The notes: a model not told the origin generated them from the letters alone. Shown: positions 18,410-26,922, counted from the first letter of the stretch. The stretch is 64,000 bases of DNA from Paenibacillus tuaregi (GCF_900086655.1 NZ_LT575476.1:3796543-3860542), one strand, 5' to 3'. Made by a program: numbers and translations.

Positions 18410-18595
18410 CATTTTTTCAAATGTGCACTTAATAAGAAAAAGATAACCTTTGATCTAGTTGATCCAGGTCACCTTGTGCGCCGCATATTCAGCTAATCAT
18501 TTCTATGGCTCCGATGTAGTCCGAGTTGTCCTGCCTCATCTTTAGGGTCAAATGTGGGTGTTTATTATATTTTTATAATGTCATATTGACAGCAA

Positions 18596-18614
18596 GCGTT
18601 TTCATGTAGTTAGA
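18596..18614. promoter_or_regulatory. Perfect CcpA cre site next to a -35 box, upstream of the FMN riboswitch
   Basis: TTGACA at 18596-18601 is a consensus -35. On the minus strand, 18614-18601 reads TGAAAACGCTTGCT, matching cre consensus TGWAARCGYTWNCW at all 14 positions. The cre therefore fills the spacer of the promoter for the riboswitch transcript. The -10 element is poor (around 18619-18625). Confidence 0.65.
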
Positions 18615-18637
18615 TGATATTACAACTATCGAATATG

Positions 18638-18786
18638 GATCTTCGGGGGCAGGTGAAATTCCTGACCGGCGGTGATGGTTCGTGCGTGAACCTTAAGCCC
18701 GCGACTCGTCATGATTGCTCAGGCAAAGTGGCGACTGACTTGGTGTAATTCCAAGGCCGACGGTATAGTCCGGATGGGAGAAGATC
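18638..18786 (+). ncRNA. FMN riboswitch (RFN element)
   Basis: The closing helix is GATCTTC (18638-18644) with GAAGATC (18780-18786). Conserved junction blocks of the RFN aptamer are all present: GGGGGCAGGTGAAATTCC, GACCGGCGGTGAT, AAGCCCGCGA, GATTTGGTG-like ACTTGGTGTAATTCCAAG, GCCGACGGT and AGTCCGGATGGGAGAAG. FMN binding normally favours a downstream terminator, present here at 18841-18880. The aptamer precedes an EamA transporter rather than rib biosynthesis genes. Confidence 0.97.
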
Positions 18787-18840
18787 ATAAAGCAAGCCGT
18801 ACTACGGTCTTTTTTACGTATGCCATGGTTTGTTTGATGA

Positions 18841-18880
18841 GCCCCCGTGTGCACTTTTCCAAGTGTGTACGGGGGTTTTC
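18841..18880 (+). terminator. Riboswitch-controlled terminator
   Basis: CCCCCGT pairs with ACGGGGG around an extended CACTT/AAGTG stem and is followed by TTTT. It lies 55 nt after the aptamer and 49 nt before the transporter start, so it is the likely FMN-dependent expression platform. Confidence 0.85.
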
Positions 18881-18928
18881 TACATCGAGGTCCTATATTC
18901 AAAACTATATAGTTAGGAGTTTTTGAAT

Positions 18929-19870
18929 ATGGAAAATGTCAATACGTCTTTAAATTACAACCGCAGCCGGGTTGGAACCGGCTTTTGGTTCGTCGTTCTG
19001 GGTGCTGCGCTCTGGGGAGCTGATCCCTTGTTCCGAATCCTGCTGCTCAAGTATCTGACCTCTTCCCAGATTGTTCTTCTTGAGCATGCGCTGCTGTTCT
19101 TATTCGCGGCTCCTGTCCTGTGGTCACACCGCAATGAGCTGAAGGGTATTCGCTTGAAGCAAGCTGCCGCACTTCTCTTTATTTCCTGGGGTGGTTCCGC
19201 CATCGCTTCGATCCTGTTCACCCAGGCGCTTTCGTCAGGCAGCGGCAATCTAAACGCTGTTCTCCTGCTTCAGAAGCTGCAGCCTATATTCGCCATCGTG
19301 ATGGCCAGATTCATGCTTAAGGAAGCCCTGCCAAAATATTTTACAGGCCTGCTCCTTATGGCTGTTGCCGGTACTTATCTCTTAACGTTCGGATGGAGTA
19401 TTCCATTTGGACATGTGAGTGAATTTATCCAAATCGGAAGCTTGTTGTCCCTTGGCGCCGCGGCGCTTTGGGGCGGATCTACCGTGATGGGACGATATAT
19501 GCTTGGCAGCATGAAGTATGAGACGGTCACTTCGCTTCGCTTCCTGCTAGCCCTGCCGCTGCTGTTCATGATCACCGCAAATCAAGGCGCAGCCTGGAAT
19601 CTTCCATCCGGCGCGGGTGAATTAACAGCAATTACGGTCAATATGTTCATGCAAGCTTTGGTGCCTGGACTTCTTAGTCTCCTTCTGTATTACAAGGGGC
19701 TTTCTACAACCAAAGCTTCCTTCGCCACACTTGCGGAGCTCAGCTTCCCGATGGTGGCCGTGCTCGTGAACTGGATTGCATTCCATCAAATGATCACCGT
19801 ACCTCAATTCATCGGATTTGTCTTCATTTGGCTGGCCTTGTTCACCATCTCCAGACAGCAGCAGAATTAA
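18929..19870 (+). CDS. EamA/DMT-family transporter, probable riboflavin or flavin-precursor uptake
   Basis: A 313-residue protein with ten hydrophobic helices in two EamA repeats (GAALWGADPLFRILLLKY, then GAAALWGGSTVMGRYML). The FMN riboswitch and terminator directly upstream mean expression falls when FMN is high. RibN riboflavin importers are also EamA proteins and are often under FMN riboswitches in Proteobacteria, so riboflavin uptake is the best inference. The ATG at 18929 is chosen because AGGAG lies 9 nt upstream; a TTG at 18923 is too close to it. A perfect cre in the promoter adds carbon control. Export or another substrate is not excluded. Confidence 0.85.
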   Translation: MENVNTSLNYNRSRVGTGFWFVVLGAALWGADPLFRILLLKYLTSSQIVLLEHALLFLFAAPVLWSHRNELKGIRLKQAAALLFISWGGSAIASILFTQALSSGSGNLNAVLLLQKLQPIFAIVMARFMLKEALPKYFTGLLLMAVAGTYLLTFGWSIPFGHVSEFIQIGSLLSLGAAALWGGSTVMGRYMLGSMKYETVTSLRFLLALPLLFMITANQGAAWNLPSGAGELTAITVNMFMQALVPGLLSLLLYYKGLSTTKASFATLAELSFPMVAVLVNWIAFHQMITVPQFIGFVFIWLALFTISRQQQN

Positions 19871-19890
19871 ATCTGTTCCAGACTCAAAAC

Positions 19891-19937
19891 GAGGGAGCCC
19901 CATACAGTCATGACCATGACTATATGGGGCTCCCTCT
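19891..19937 (+). terminator. Strong terminator after EamA gene
   Basis: GAGGGAGCCCCATA pairs with TATGGGGCTCCCTC, with an inner GTCATG/CATGAC stem, followed by a T-rich tract. The near-perfect stem of about 20 bp separates this unit from the convergent fructose operon. Confidence 0.85.
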
Positions 19938-19986
19938 TCTTGCTTTATTTTCAGATCCTTGAATTGGTTTATCAATCAACGATCAT

Positions 19987-20439
19987 TTAGATATTTTTTA
20001 CAAGCTCAATAATCTCATCGGCAGAACCAGCTTTCAACAGTTGTTCTCTGAACTCCTCATGAATAAGCTTGCGGGAGAGAGCCACCAGGATCTTCAAATG
20101 TTCATTTCCCACGTTCTCTTCCGGTACAGCAATCATGAATACGATGGATACCGGCTTGTCATCAAGAGACTCCCAGTCTGCGGGCTGAGCCAGCCTTGCA
20201 AAGGACAAGCTAGCCCTTGCCACACCCGCAGACTTACCATGCGGGATAGCTACGCCGAATCCAATTCCTGTCGAGCTCTGGGCTTCACGGGCAAGAACCG
20301 CCTGCACGTATTTCTCAAGGTCAGTCACAGATCCGGAAGCTGTAAGGCCCGCAGCCATTTTACGGATAATCTCCTCCCTACTTCCGGGTTCAAGTGATAG
20401 AAAAATCGAGTCTTTACTTAACAAATCTTGAATATTCAT
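19987..20439 (-). CDS. PTS fructose-type EIIA protein
   Basis: A 150-residue EIIA domain of the fructose/mannitol (PtsN-like) class. The phospho-accepting His lies in GVAIPHGKS (about residue 67), and the second conserved His segment is NEHLKILVALSRKL. It takes phosphate from HPr and passes it to EIIB of the FruA protein encoded just upstream. In Bacillus subtilis EIIA is fused in FruA; here it is a separate last gene of the operon. The Shine-Dalgarno site is GAGGAG. The gap to fruA is 34 bp. Confidence 0.93.
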   Translation of the reverse strand: MNIQDLLSKDSIFLSLEPGSREEIIRKMAAGLTASGSVTDLEKYVQAVLAREAQSSTGIGFGVAIPHGKSAGVARASLSFARLAQPADWESLDDKPVSIVFMIAVPEENVGNEHLKILVALSRKLIHEEFREQLLKAGSADEIIELVKNI

Positions 20440-20473
20440 AGTTGTCAGCTCCTCATTAAATATAGGTAATGCC

Positions 20474-21844
20474 TTAAGCAGCTATTTTATTTCTCTTAAA
20501 CAAATTCACAAGCAGGGCCGTAACAATCGTGCCTGCGGCAATCGCGACGACATACCAGAGGATATTATCGATTGCGTTCGGAATAGCCAGAACGAATATG
20601 CCTCCGTGTGGTGCATGCAGTCCTACACCAAATGCCATGGACAGTGCCCCCGCAACCCCTGATCCGATCATAAAAGAGGGAATCATCCGCAGCGGATCGG
20701 CAGCCCCGAAGGGAATTGCGCCTTCCGTAATGAAGGACAAGCCAAGCACCGCTGCAACCTTGCCTGCCTCACGTTCTTCCTTGTTGAACTTCTTGGAGGA
20801 AAGCAATGTAGCAAGCCAAATTCCCAGAGGAGGTGTCATCCCCGCAGCCATTACTGCGGCCATAGGCCCGAACAAGCTGCTTGCCAGCAGACCTGTCGCA
20901 AAGGTATAAGCAGTTTTGTTGAAAGGTCCTCCCATATCAATTGCCATCATCGCACCCAGGATAGCACCCAGGATAATCGCATTTGCCGAACCCATCGTAG
21001 TCAGCCAGGAAGTAAGTCCGTCCATCAACCATTTAAGCGGATCACCAATTACATAAATCATCAGCAAGCCTACAACCAACACCGAAGCTAGAGGTATGAT
21101 AAGCACAGGCTTGAGCCCCTCCATCACTTTCGGCAGCTTGATGTACTTAATCAGCGCTTTAACCACATAACCCGCAAGGAAACCGGCGATTATTCCGCCT
21201 AAGAAACCTCCGCCTACCTGGGTCGATAATACTCCGCCCACCAATCCTGGCGCTAGTCCAAGCTTACCGGCAATCGAGAAGGAAATAAACCCGGCCAGAA
21301 TTGGAACCATGAGGCCCATTGATGCTTTCCCCAGCATCAGGAGTTGATACCCCAACGTCCCTTCAGCTGGCTTAAGTCCAAAAATAAACGAAAGTGCAAT
21401 GATCAGACCGCCGGCAACCACAAGCGGCAGCATATTGGATACGCCATTCATCAGATGTTTATAGATCATACCGGCCGAACTGGTTTCTTTCTCTGCAGAT
21501 TTCGGCGCAGCCGGGGCACCTTGAGCTGCCGGGGCGGACGCCTGCTTCGCCAGCGCCTGCTCAATCAGCTCCCCAGGTCTCTTGATGCCGTGGGCAACCG
21601 GTACTTTAATTACAGGTTTGCCAGCAAACCGCTCCTCAAGCACATCCGTATCCGCCGCCACAATAATTGCATGGGCCTCGGCAATTTCCTCAGGACTTAG
21701 CTCATTCTCAACCCCCATAGCCCCGCGGGTCTCAACTTTGATCGGAACGTTCCTTTCTTCTGCGGCCTTTTGCAGAGATTCCGCCGCCATATAAGTATGC
21801 GCAATTCCGGTTGGGCAAGCTGTAACAGCCAATAATTTTTTCAT
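20474..21844 (-). CDS. fruA: PTS fructose-specific EIIBC component
   Basis: A 456-residue membrane protein. EIIB is at residues 1-100 with phospho-Cys10 in TACPTGIAHTYMAAE. An Ala/Pro linker runs to about 120, and EIIC with about eight or nine membrane helices follows (GGVLSTQVGGGFLGGIIAGF, then MAIDMGGPFNKTAYTFATG, FITEGAIPFGAADPLR). It imports fructose and delivers fructose-1-phosphate, the substrate of the upstream fruK product. The EIIA domain found in many fused FruA proteins is missing and supplied by the next gene. Confidence 0.95.
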   Translation of the reverse strand: MKKLLAVTACPTGIAHTYMAAESLQKAAEERNVPIKVETRGAMGVENELSPEEIAEAHAIIVAADTDVLEERFAGKPVIKVPVAHGIKRPGELIEQALAKQASAPAAQGAPAAPKSAEKETSSAGMIYKHLMNGVSNMLPLVVAGGLIIALSFIFGLKPAEGTLGYQLLMLGKASMGLMVPILAGFISFSIAGKLGLAPGLVGGVLSTQVGGGFLGGIIAGFLAGYVVKALIKYIKLPKVMEGLKPVLIIPLASVLVVGLLMIYVIGDPLKWLMDGLTSWLTTMGSANAIILGAILGAMMAIDMGGPFNKTAYTFATGLLASSLFGPMAAVMAAGMTPPLGIWLATLLSSKKFNKEEREAGKVAAVLGLSFITEGAIPFGAADPLRMIPSFMIGSGVAGALSMAFGVGLHAPHGGIFVLAIPNAIDNILWYVVAIAAGTIVTALLVNLFKRNKIAA

Positions 21845-21901
21845 AGTTATCTTCCCCTTTATATGGTGGACTTTCTGAGTTGCTTTCGAAAAATGTTCTT
21901 C

Positions 21902-22855
21902 TTAACTATCGAAGCTATTAATCCTCTCAATATTCACATGCTCCAGGTTGCGAGTAATTTCATCTCTCGTACACACTTCTGTTCCTGCCTTGGATGCTGT
22001 TACCGTCCCGGCCGTAGTGGCCCAGCGGGCAATCTGTTCCAAGCTGTAGCCTTCAAGCAGGCTGTAAGTGACCGCAGCTACCATGGAGTCCCCTGCACCT
22101 ACTGTACTTTGAGGTTCAATAGGGAACGGGCTTGCTTTAAGCACCTCGTCAGCGCTTACAAAAATTGCCCCTTCTGCTCCCATGGAGACGATCACCAGCG
22201 TGACCCCTTCCTGAATCAGACTTCGGCTGGCCTGTACGATATCCCCGGTATGCTCCAGCTTTCTGCCCATCAGCTGTTCAAGCTCATGGATGTTCGGCTT
22301 GACTGCGTAGGGTTTTCCTTTGAGGCCTTCCAGCAGCGCATCTCCATCCGCGTCCAGAATCGTCTTCACTTGTCTGTGGTTTGCCATTTCTATAATGGTC
22401 CTGTAAATATCCGATTGAATGCCTGGCGGAATGCTTCCTCCAAGTACCAGTACTTTCACATCATTAAGGAGGGTCTCCATCTGTCTAATGAACAGCTGGG
22501 TGTCCGCCTCTCCAATCAAGGAGCCCCGTTCATTCACCTCTGTAGTTACTGCTGAAGAGCTATCCACAAGCTTAAGGTTTGTTCTTGTCTCCCCCTCTAC
22601 AGGGATGAAGGCTTGATCAATTCCCAGCTTGACCAGATCTTCAAGAAGCTGGCGGCCGCTGTATCCTCCTGCAAAACCCGTAGCGGTTACAGGAACCTGA
22701 AAGCTGCGAAGCACCTTGGCCACATTGATTCCCTTGCCACCCGGATCAATTCTGATCTCCTGAACCCGGTTCAATCCGCCAATTTGAAGCCCGTCAAGGG
22801 TAACCGTCTTATCCAAGGCGGGGTTTAGGGTCACCGTAATTACTGATGGTTTCAT
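21902..22855 (-). CDS. fruK: 1-phosphofructokinase
   Basis: A 317-residue PfkB-family kinase that phosphorylates fructose-1-phosphate to fructose-1,6-bisphosphate. Visible marks are the N-terminal TVTLNPALDKTVTL, the substrate motif DPGGKGINVAKVL and the ATP/anion-hole motif STVGAGDSMVAA near residue 250. Its ATG overlaps the fruR stop (ATGA), so translation is coupled. The gene order fruR-fruK-fruA matches Bacillus fructose operons. Confidence 0.96.
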   Translation of the reverse strand: MKPSVITVTLNPALDKTVTLDGLQIGGLNRVQEIRIDPGGKGINVAKVLRSFQVPVTATGFAGGYSGRQLLEDLVKLGIDQAFIPVEGETRTNLKLVDSSSAVTTEVNERGSLIGEADTQLFIRQMETLLNDVKVLVLGGSIPPGIQSDIYRTIIEMANHRQVKTILDADGDALLEGLKGKPYAVKPNIHELEQLMGRKLEHTGDIVQASRSLIQEGVTLVIVSMGAEGAIFVSADEVLKASPFPIEPQSTVGAGDSMVAAVTYSLLEGYSLEQIARWATTAGTVTASKAGTEVCTRDEITRNLEHVNIERINSFDS

Positions 22856-23637
22856 TTCAAATTCTCCTGTTCTTGGGCAAGTGTAACCTCGATGTCTAAT
22901 TTATTAAGTTCATTGATGAACTTGGGTGAAACCTCCTGGTCAAAAATACAATGATGAATCTCCGACAGATCAGCTACTTTGGCATAAGCAACTTTGCCAA
23001 TCTTGCTGTGGTCGGCCAGAAGGATAACTTCTCCCGCAATACGGATCATTCTCCTCTTGGTAGAGGCTTCGATCAAATTCGGGGTCGTAATCCCTTGGAT
23101 CAAATCAATTCCGTTTGTGGCGATAAATGCTTTATCGACCCGGATCATCCCAAGCGCCTGCTCGGTCATCGGTCCCACGAAAGCCTGTGTCTCAGGCCTT
23201 AGAATCCCGCCAAGCAGCGTAATTTCAATATTACGATTATCTCTCAGCTCATTCAGCACAAGCATCGAGTTCGTAATCACCCGAATCGAAGGTATATGTT
23301 TAATTTCCCTGGCCAAATGAAGTGTCGTTGTCCCGGAATCCAGGAGAATCGTGTCTCCCTGCTGAACCTGCTGGGCCGCAACCCGTGCAATGGACTCCTT
23401 CTCCTTCTTTAGAACAACCTCCTTATCCAGAATGCTGGGCTCAAAACTGGTGCTCTGAAGAGATACCGCCCCACCATGGGTACGCTTCAGCAGCCTGGCT
23501 TCTTCAAGCTCCTTCAAATCCCGGCGGATCGTTGACTCGGAAACTTCAAATATTTCACTAAACTCCTGTACGGAAGCACGCTGGTTCCGTTCAAGATACT
23601 GAAGTAATTGTGTTTTTCGCTCCTCTTCAAACAACAT
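22852..23637 (-). CDS. fruR: DeoR-family repressor of the fructose operon
   Basis: A 261-residue DeoR-type protein. The winged helix (VQEFSEIFEVSESTIRRDL, then LLKRTHGGAV) fills residues 15-60. The C-terminal sugar-phosphate effector domain includes ILLDSGTTTLHLAREI and GLIQGITTPN-like segments. The effector is probably fructose-1-phosphate. The ATG at 23637 follows AAGGTGATTC; the upstream in-frame start at 23664 falls near operator DNA. Three direct repeats in the promoter are its likely operators, so the operon is autoregulated. Confidence 0.93.
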   Translation of the reverse strand: MLFEEERKTQLLQYLERNQRASVQEFSEIFEVSESTIRRDLKELEEARLLKRTHGGAVSLQSTSFEPSILDKEVVLKKEKESIARVAAQQVQQGDTILLDSGTTTLHLAREIKHIPSIRVITNSMLVLNELRDNRNIEITLLGGILRPETQAFVGPMTEQALGMIRVDKAFIATNGIDLIQGITTPNLIEASTKRRMIRIAGEVILLADHSKIGKVAYAKVADLSEIHHCIFDQEVSPKFINELNKLDIEVTLAQEQENLK

Positions 23638-23664
23638 ATGAATCACCTTCTCTTCAATGAGCAA

Positions 23665-23769
23665 TTTGTGAGCATTTACGATTGTTATCGATCGTTTGTG
23701 CTCATTTATGATTATAATAGCGTTTTCAATAATTGTAAATAGTCAGTTTTTGAGCATTTATGGTTAATA
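23665..23769 (-). promoter_or_regulatory. fru operon promoter, three FruR-like direct repeats and cre
   Basis: On the minus strand, TTTACA (23739-23734) and TATAAT (23716-23711) are 17 bp apart. Three direct repeats of TTTGTGAGCATTTAYGATT start on the plus strand at 23665, 23695 and 23747. The first two are 30 bp apart; the second overlaps the -10 and start, and the third lies upstream of the -35. A cre (minus strand 23728-23715, TGAAAACGCTATTA, 13 of 14) fills the spacer. Confidence 0.8.
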
Positions 23770-23773
23770 TGCG

Positions 23774-23801
23774 CAAAAAAACCGCCACTGATGTGTGGCG
23801 G
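23774..23801 (-). terminator. Terminator of Usp/MFS/MerR operon
   Basis: On the minus strand CCGCCAC pairs with GTGGCGG around ACATCA, followed by seven T. It lies 25 bp beyond the universal stress protein stop. Confidence 0.9.
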
Positions 23802-23825
23802 ATTCATTTTGGATCAGGTATACCG

Positions 23826-24251
23826 TTATTTTACTGTCATTACCGGACAATGCGCATGCTGGATGACTTGGTGGCTCACGCTGCCAAGAAGCATTTCGGT
23901 CACCAGGCTCATTCCTCTTGTGCCCATAATAATCAAATCCACTTCATGGTCACGGGCGGTTTCACAAATCAATTTTGCCGGATCGCCATGCAAGCTTACC
24001 GTTTCAAGCTTCAGGTTCATCCCTTCGAACAAATGTGCTACTGACTCAATAATCGATCTGCCTTCCTCTTCCAGCTTCGATTCTACATCTACACCGAGCG
24101 GAGGCTCATTATAAGACAGTTCGGGATTCACATGCAGGATCGTAAGAGCAAATCTGTCTCCAGACAGACTTTCTATTAGCGACTTGGCCGTTTCCAGCGC
24201 GCGCTGGGCATGCTCCGAGCCGTCAATGGGCACCAAAATATGCTTAATCAT
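23826..24251 (-). CDS. Universal stress protein, UspA family
   Basis: A 141-residue single-domain Usp of normal length. The N-terminus ILVPIDGSEHAQRAL and the ATP-binding motif GTRGMSLVTEMLLGSVSHQV (G-2x-G-9x-G-S) are intact, so it probably binds ATP. It is the last gene of a MerR-MFS-Usp cluster, 14 bp after the transporter gene. The Shine-Dalgarno site is AGGAGGAG. It is likely stress-responsive under the MerR protein. Confidence 0.92.
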   Translation of the reverse strand: MIKHILVPIDGSEHAQRALETAKSLIESLSGDRFALTILHVNPELSYNEPPLGVDVESKLEEEGRSIIESVAHLFEGMNLKLETVSLHGDPAKLICETARDHEVDLIIMGTRGMSLVTEMLLGSVSHQVIQHAHCPVMTVK

Positions 24252-24265
24252 AAGTCAACTCCTCC

Positions 24266-25465
24266 TTAGTGTCCGTCCATATTTATATTAGCCAGGTGTT
24301 TTCTGCGGATAATCAGCACGGCAACCCCAAGAAGCACAACCAGAGCTCCAACTGTAAAAGCAGCCGGCTTGGAGAGCATACCTCCCAGCCAAGGTGACAA
24401 TCCACCACCCAGGAACCGCACAAAGCTGTAGGAGGCTGAAGCTGTAGAACGCTCAACCGGTGCGGATTGCATGACAGCCGTGGTGATCAGCGTATTATTA
24501 ATCCCCAGGAAAATCCCGGCCACAATAACAGAAATAATGACCGTTGTGGACGAACCGTTCACCGCGCCCAAGGCCATAACCCCCAGATCCAGGGCGAACA
24601 AGGTCAGCATCCACGAAATAAGCTTGACCAGACTGAATCTGCGCTGCAATCTTGGAGCGACAAATACGGAAGTGAAAGCAAGCATAATCCCCCAGCCGAA
24701 GAACACATAACCTAATCCATGCTCATCCAGATGCATGACATAGGGTGAAAAGGCCATCAAAGTGAAGAAGCCATAGTTATACAAGAAGGCCACAACCGCC
24801 AAGGTCAACAGGGCCGGGTAGGACAACGCCTTGATTGGGTCTGCTAGTGAGACCTTTTTCTTCGGCTTTGGAGTTGACGGAAGTACAAATGTAATAAAAA
24901 TAAAGCCAAGCAGCATCAGCACACTGACCCCAAAGAAAGGACCCTTCCAGGAGATAGAGCCCAGCTCCCCTCCGAGTAAGGGGCCTACGGAAATCCCCAG
25001 ACCAAGCGCTGCCTCATAGAGAATGATCGCTTTGGCCGTGCCTGAGGTGGAGAAACCAACAATCGCCGACAACGCAGTGGCTATAAACAAGGCGTTCCCA
25101 AGACCCCAGCCAGCCCGGTAGCCAACAATCTGCCCCACTGTGCTTGATGATCCTCCAAGTGCCGCAAAGGCAATAATCAATACCATCCCGGTAAGCAGCG
25201 TCCATTTCACCCCAAGACGGCTGGAAATAAACCCGGTAATCAGCATAGCTATGCCTGTAACCAGGTTATAACTCGTGAAGAGAAGCGACACCTGGCTGTC
25301 AGTCGCATGAAGCTGCTTCGCAATCGCCGGCAGAATAGGGTCAACAAGCCCAAGACCCATGAAGGAAATTACACACGCGAATGCCACAGCCCATACCGCC
25401 TTGGGCTGAGATAACAGGCTGGCCCCCTTCTGACGGCCACCGGCAAGATTAGACTCTGATTCCAT
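24266..25465 (-). CDS. MFS transporter (drug efflux-like)
   Basis: A 399-residue protein with twelve predicted helices. The first-loop motif FISSRLGVKWTLLTGM and the early segment GLGLVDPILPAIAKQL are typical of multidrug:H+ antiporters of the major facilitator superfamily. It lies between a MerR-type regulator (26 bp upstream) and a Usp gene, so the MerR protein probably induces it. The substrate is unknown; a toxic small molecule is the likeliest inference. Confidence 0.9.
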   Translation of the reverse strand: MESESNLAGGRQKGASLLSQPKAVWAVAFACVISFMGLGLVDPILPAIAKQLHATDSQVSLLFTSYNLVTGIAMLITGFISSRLGVKWTLLTGMVLIIAFAALGGSSSTVGQIVGYRAGWGLGNALFIATALSAIVGFSTSGTAKAIILYEAALGLGISVGPLLGGELGSISWKGPFFGVSVLMLLGFIFITFVLPSTPKPKKKVSLADPIKALSYPALLTLAVVAFLYNYGFFTLMAFSPYVMHLDEHGLGYVFFGWGIMLAFTSVFVAPRLQRRFSLVKLISWMLTLFALDLGVMALGAVNGSSTTVIISVIVAGIFLGINNTLITTAVMQSAPVERSTASASYSFVRFLGGGLSPWLGGMLSKPAAFTVGALVVLLGVAVLIIRRKHLANINMDGH

Positions 25466-25490
25466 ACTTTATTTACCCCCAATTTAAAGT

Positions 25491-25946
25491 TTAACTATTG
25501 TGTTCCTGCTCTGCGGAAGTATCCTGAATCTCCCCGAGCATAAGTCCGACACGCTGCTGAAGTTCAATTAGATCGCTGCGGAACTTAATAATGTTATCCA
25601 TCTTCCTGGAGAGCAAACCGAGCTGTTCCTCCAGCATGTCATGGATCTCGACAAGCATTTCGCGGCGCTGACTGCCGCTTAGACTCTCCTGTTCACCCAT
25701 AAACCTCTGGTTCTTGTCCTTGAGGAGCTCTGCCATAGTTATATACTTGTGAAGCTCCTGCAGGGAGAAGCCCAGAACCTCCTTGGCACTGACGATTTTT
25801 TGCAAGAGAACAATATCCTCCTGCGTGTACAAGCGCATGCCCCCTTCGCTTCTCTTCGGAGTGGGCAGCAGTCCAAGTTCTTCATAATAACGGATGGTTC
25901 GTTTGGTAAGCCCGGTTTCCTTGGCGACCTCTTCGATTTTAAACAC
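25491..25946 (-). CDS. MerR-family transcriptional regulator
   Basis: About 151 residues. The N-terminal winged helix is KIEEVAKETGLTKRTIRYYE, then GLLPTPKRSEGGMRLYTQED. A long coiled coil runs from about residue 80 to 135. There is no C-terminal Cys cluster, so it is not a metal sensor of the classic type. GTG at 25946 is preferred because GGGGG lies 7 nt before it; an ATG at 25952 is too close. A MerR-like operator sits in its own promoter, and it heads the MFS-Usp unit. Confidence 0.9.
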   Translation of the reverse strand: MFKIEEVAKETGLTKRTIRYYEELGLLPTPKRSEGGMRLYTQEDIVLLQKIVSAKEVLGFSLQELHKYITMAELLKDKNQRFMGEQESLSGSQRREMLVEIHDMLEEQLGLLSRKMDNIIKFRSDLIELQQRVGLMLGEIQDTSAEQEHNS

Positions 25947-25982
25947 ATACATGCCCCCGCTTCCGTACTACGATATGTAAAT

Positions 25983-26012
25983 ATTATAATATGAGTTTAA
26001 CGTAAACGTCAA
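25983..26012 (-). promoter_or_regulatory. MerR-type promoter with spacer palindrome
   Basis: Minus-strand TTGACG (26012-26007) and TATAAT (25988-25983) are 18 bp apart. The spacer holds GTTTA-CGT-TAAAC (26007-25995), a perfect 5-bp inverted repeat. A long spacer with a central palindrome is the usual MerR operator layout. Confidence 0.6.
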
Positions 26013-26102
26013 TTATTATATATTTAAATTTTTATATATAAAAATTGTGGATTTACATATAAGGCAGCCGTATGGAATGTTCCCTAGGGTTGCTGTTGAA
26101 AT

Positions 26103-26131
26103 TTGACACCCATTTATAAAGTTACTATTAT
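26103..26131 (+). promoter_or_regulatory. SigA promoter of frnE-like gene
   Basis: TTGACA (26103-26108) and TATTAT (26126-26131) are separated by 17 bp, about 57 bp upstream of the start codon. Confidence 0.65.
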
Positions 26132-26187
26132 AATTAAAGTGTTACCCTATCCGCACTTGGCACCTATTTGTATATTGGAGGTTAATT

Positions 26188-26823
26188 ATGAAGGTAGAAA
26201 TTTGGTCCGACTTTATGTGTCCCTTCTGTTATATTGGCAAACGCCGTTTTGAACTGGCGCTGCAGAAATTTGCGGGCAAAGACCAGGTCGAGGTCATTTA
26301 CCGCAGCTTTGAGTTGGACCCCGAGGCTAAGAGAGACGTGGACTACGACGTTCATGACATGCTCGCCGGTAAATACGGCATGACCAGAGAACGTGCAATT
26401 TCCATGAATAACGACATTACCGAGCAGGCCAAATCTGTAGGACTCCGGTATTTATTCGATACCATGATCCTAACCAATACCTTTGATGCTCACCGTCTGG
26501 CTCATTTTGCAGCCAAGCATGGCAAGGCCGCCGAGATGGTCGAGTTGCTGCTTAAATCTTATTTCACCGACTCTAAGCACATTGGAGACCACGCAACTCT
26601 GGCGGACTTAGCTGTTCAGATTGGCTTAGACCGTAGGGAGACTGAGGAGATGCTTGCCAGCGGCGCGTTCACAGAAGATGTGCGGAGTGACGAGCAGGAA
26701 GCTGGCGAGCTTGGAATCCGGGCGGTGCCTTTCTTCCTGATTGACCGCAAACTTGCAGTTACGGGAGCCCAGCCGACCGAGGTATTTCTCGATGCGCTCA
26801 ACCAGGCATTTGCCTCTGCATAA
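26188..26823 (+). CDS. DsbA-family oxidoreductase (FrnE-like)
   Basis: A 211-residue protein. The thioredoxin-fold start has the active-site pair C11-P-F-C14 in SDFMCPFCYIGKRRFE. An inserted helical domain and a C-terminal cis-Pro segment (GIRAVPFFLIDRKLAVTGAQ) complete the DsbA/FrnE pattern. There is no signal peptide, so it works in the cytosol as a disulfide oxidoreductase or polyketide-type isomerase. The Shine-Dalgarno site is TTGGAGG. It is monocistronic, with its own promoter and terminator. Confidence 0.93.
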   Translation: MKVEIWSDFMCPFCYIGKRRFELALQKFAGKDQVEVIYRSFELDPEAKRDVDYDVHDMLAGKYGMTRERAISMNNDITEQAKSVGLRYLFDTMILTNTFDAHRLAHFAAKHGKAAEMVELLLKSYFTDSKHIGDHATLADLAVQIGLDRRETEEMLASGAFTEDVRSDEQEAGELGIRAVPFFLIDRKLAVTGAQPTEVFLDALNQAFASA

Positions 26824-26851
26824 CTCTTATTCTGTATTTATCTAAGCAAAA

Positions 26852-26885
26852 TAAACAGGCGGCCAGATCACGGCCGCCTGTTTGT
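26852..26885 (+). terminator. Terminator after frnE-like gene
   Basis: AACAGGCGGCC pairs with GGCCGCCTGTT around AGATCAC. It may act in both directions between this gene and znuA. Confidence 0.8.
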
Positions 26886-26922
26886 TAATTCAAGATAAGA
26901 GTAAGAGAGTAATGTACAGCAT

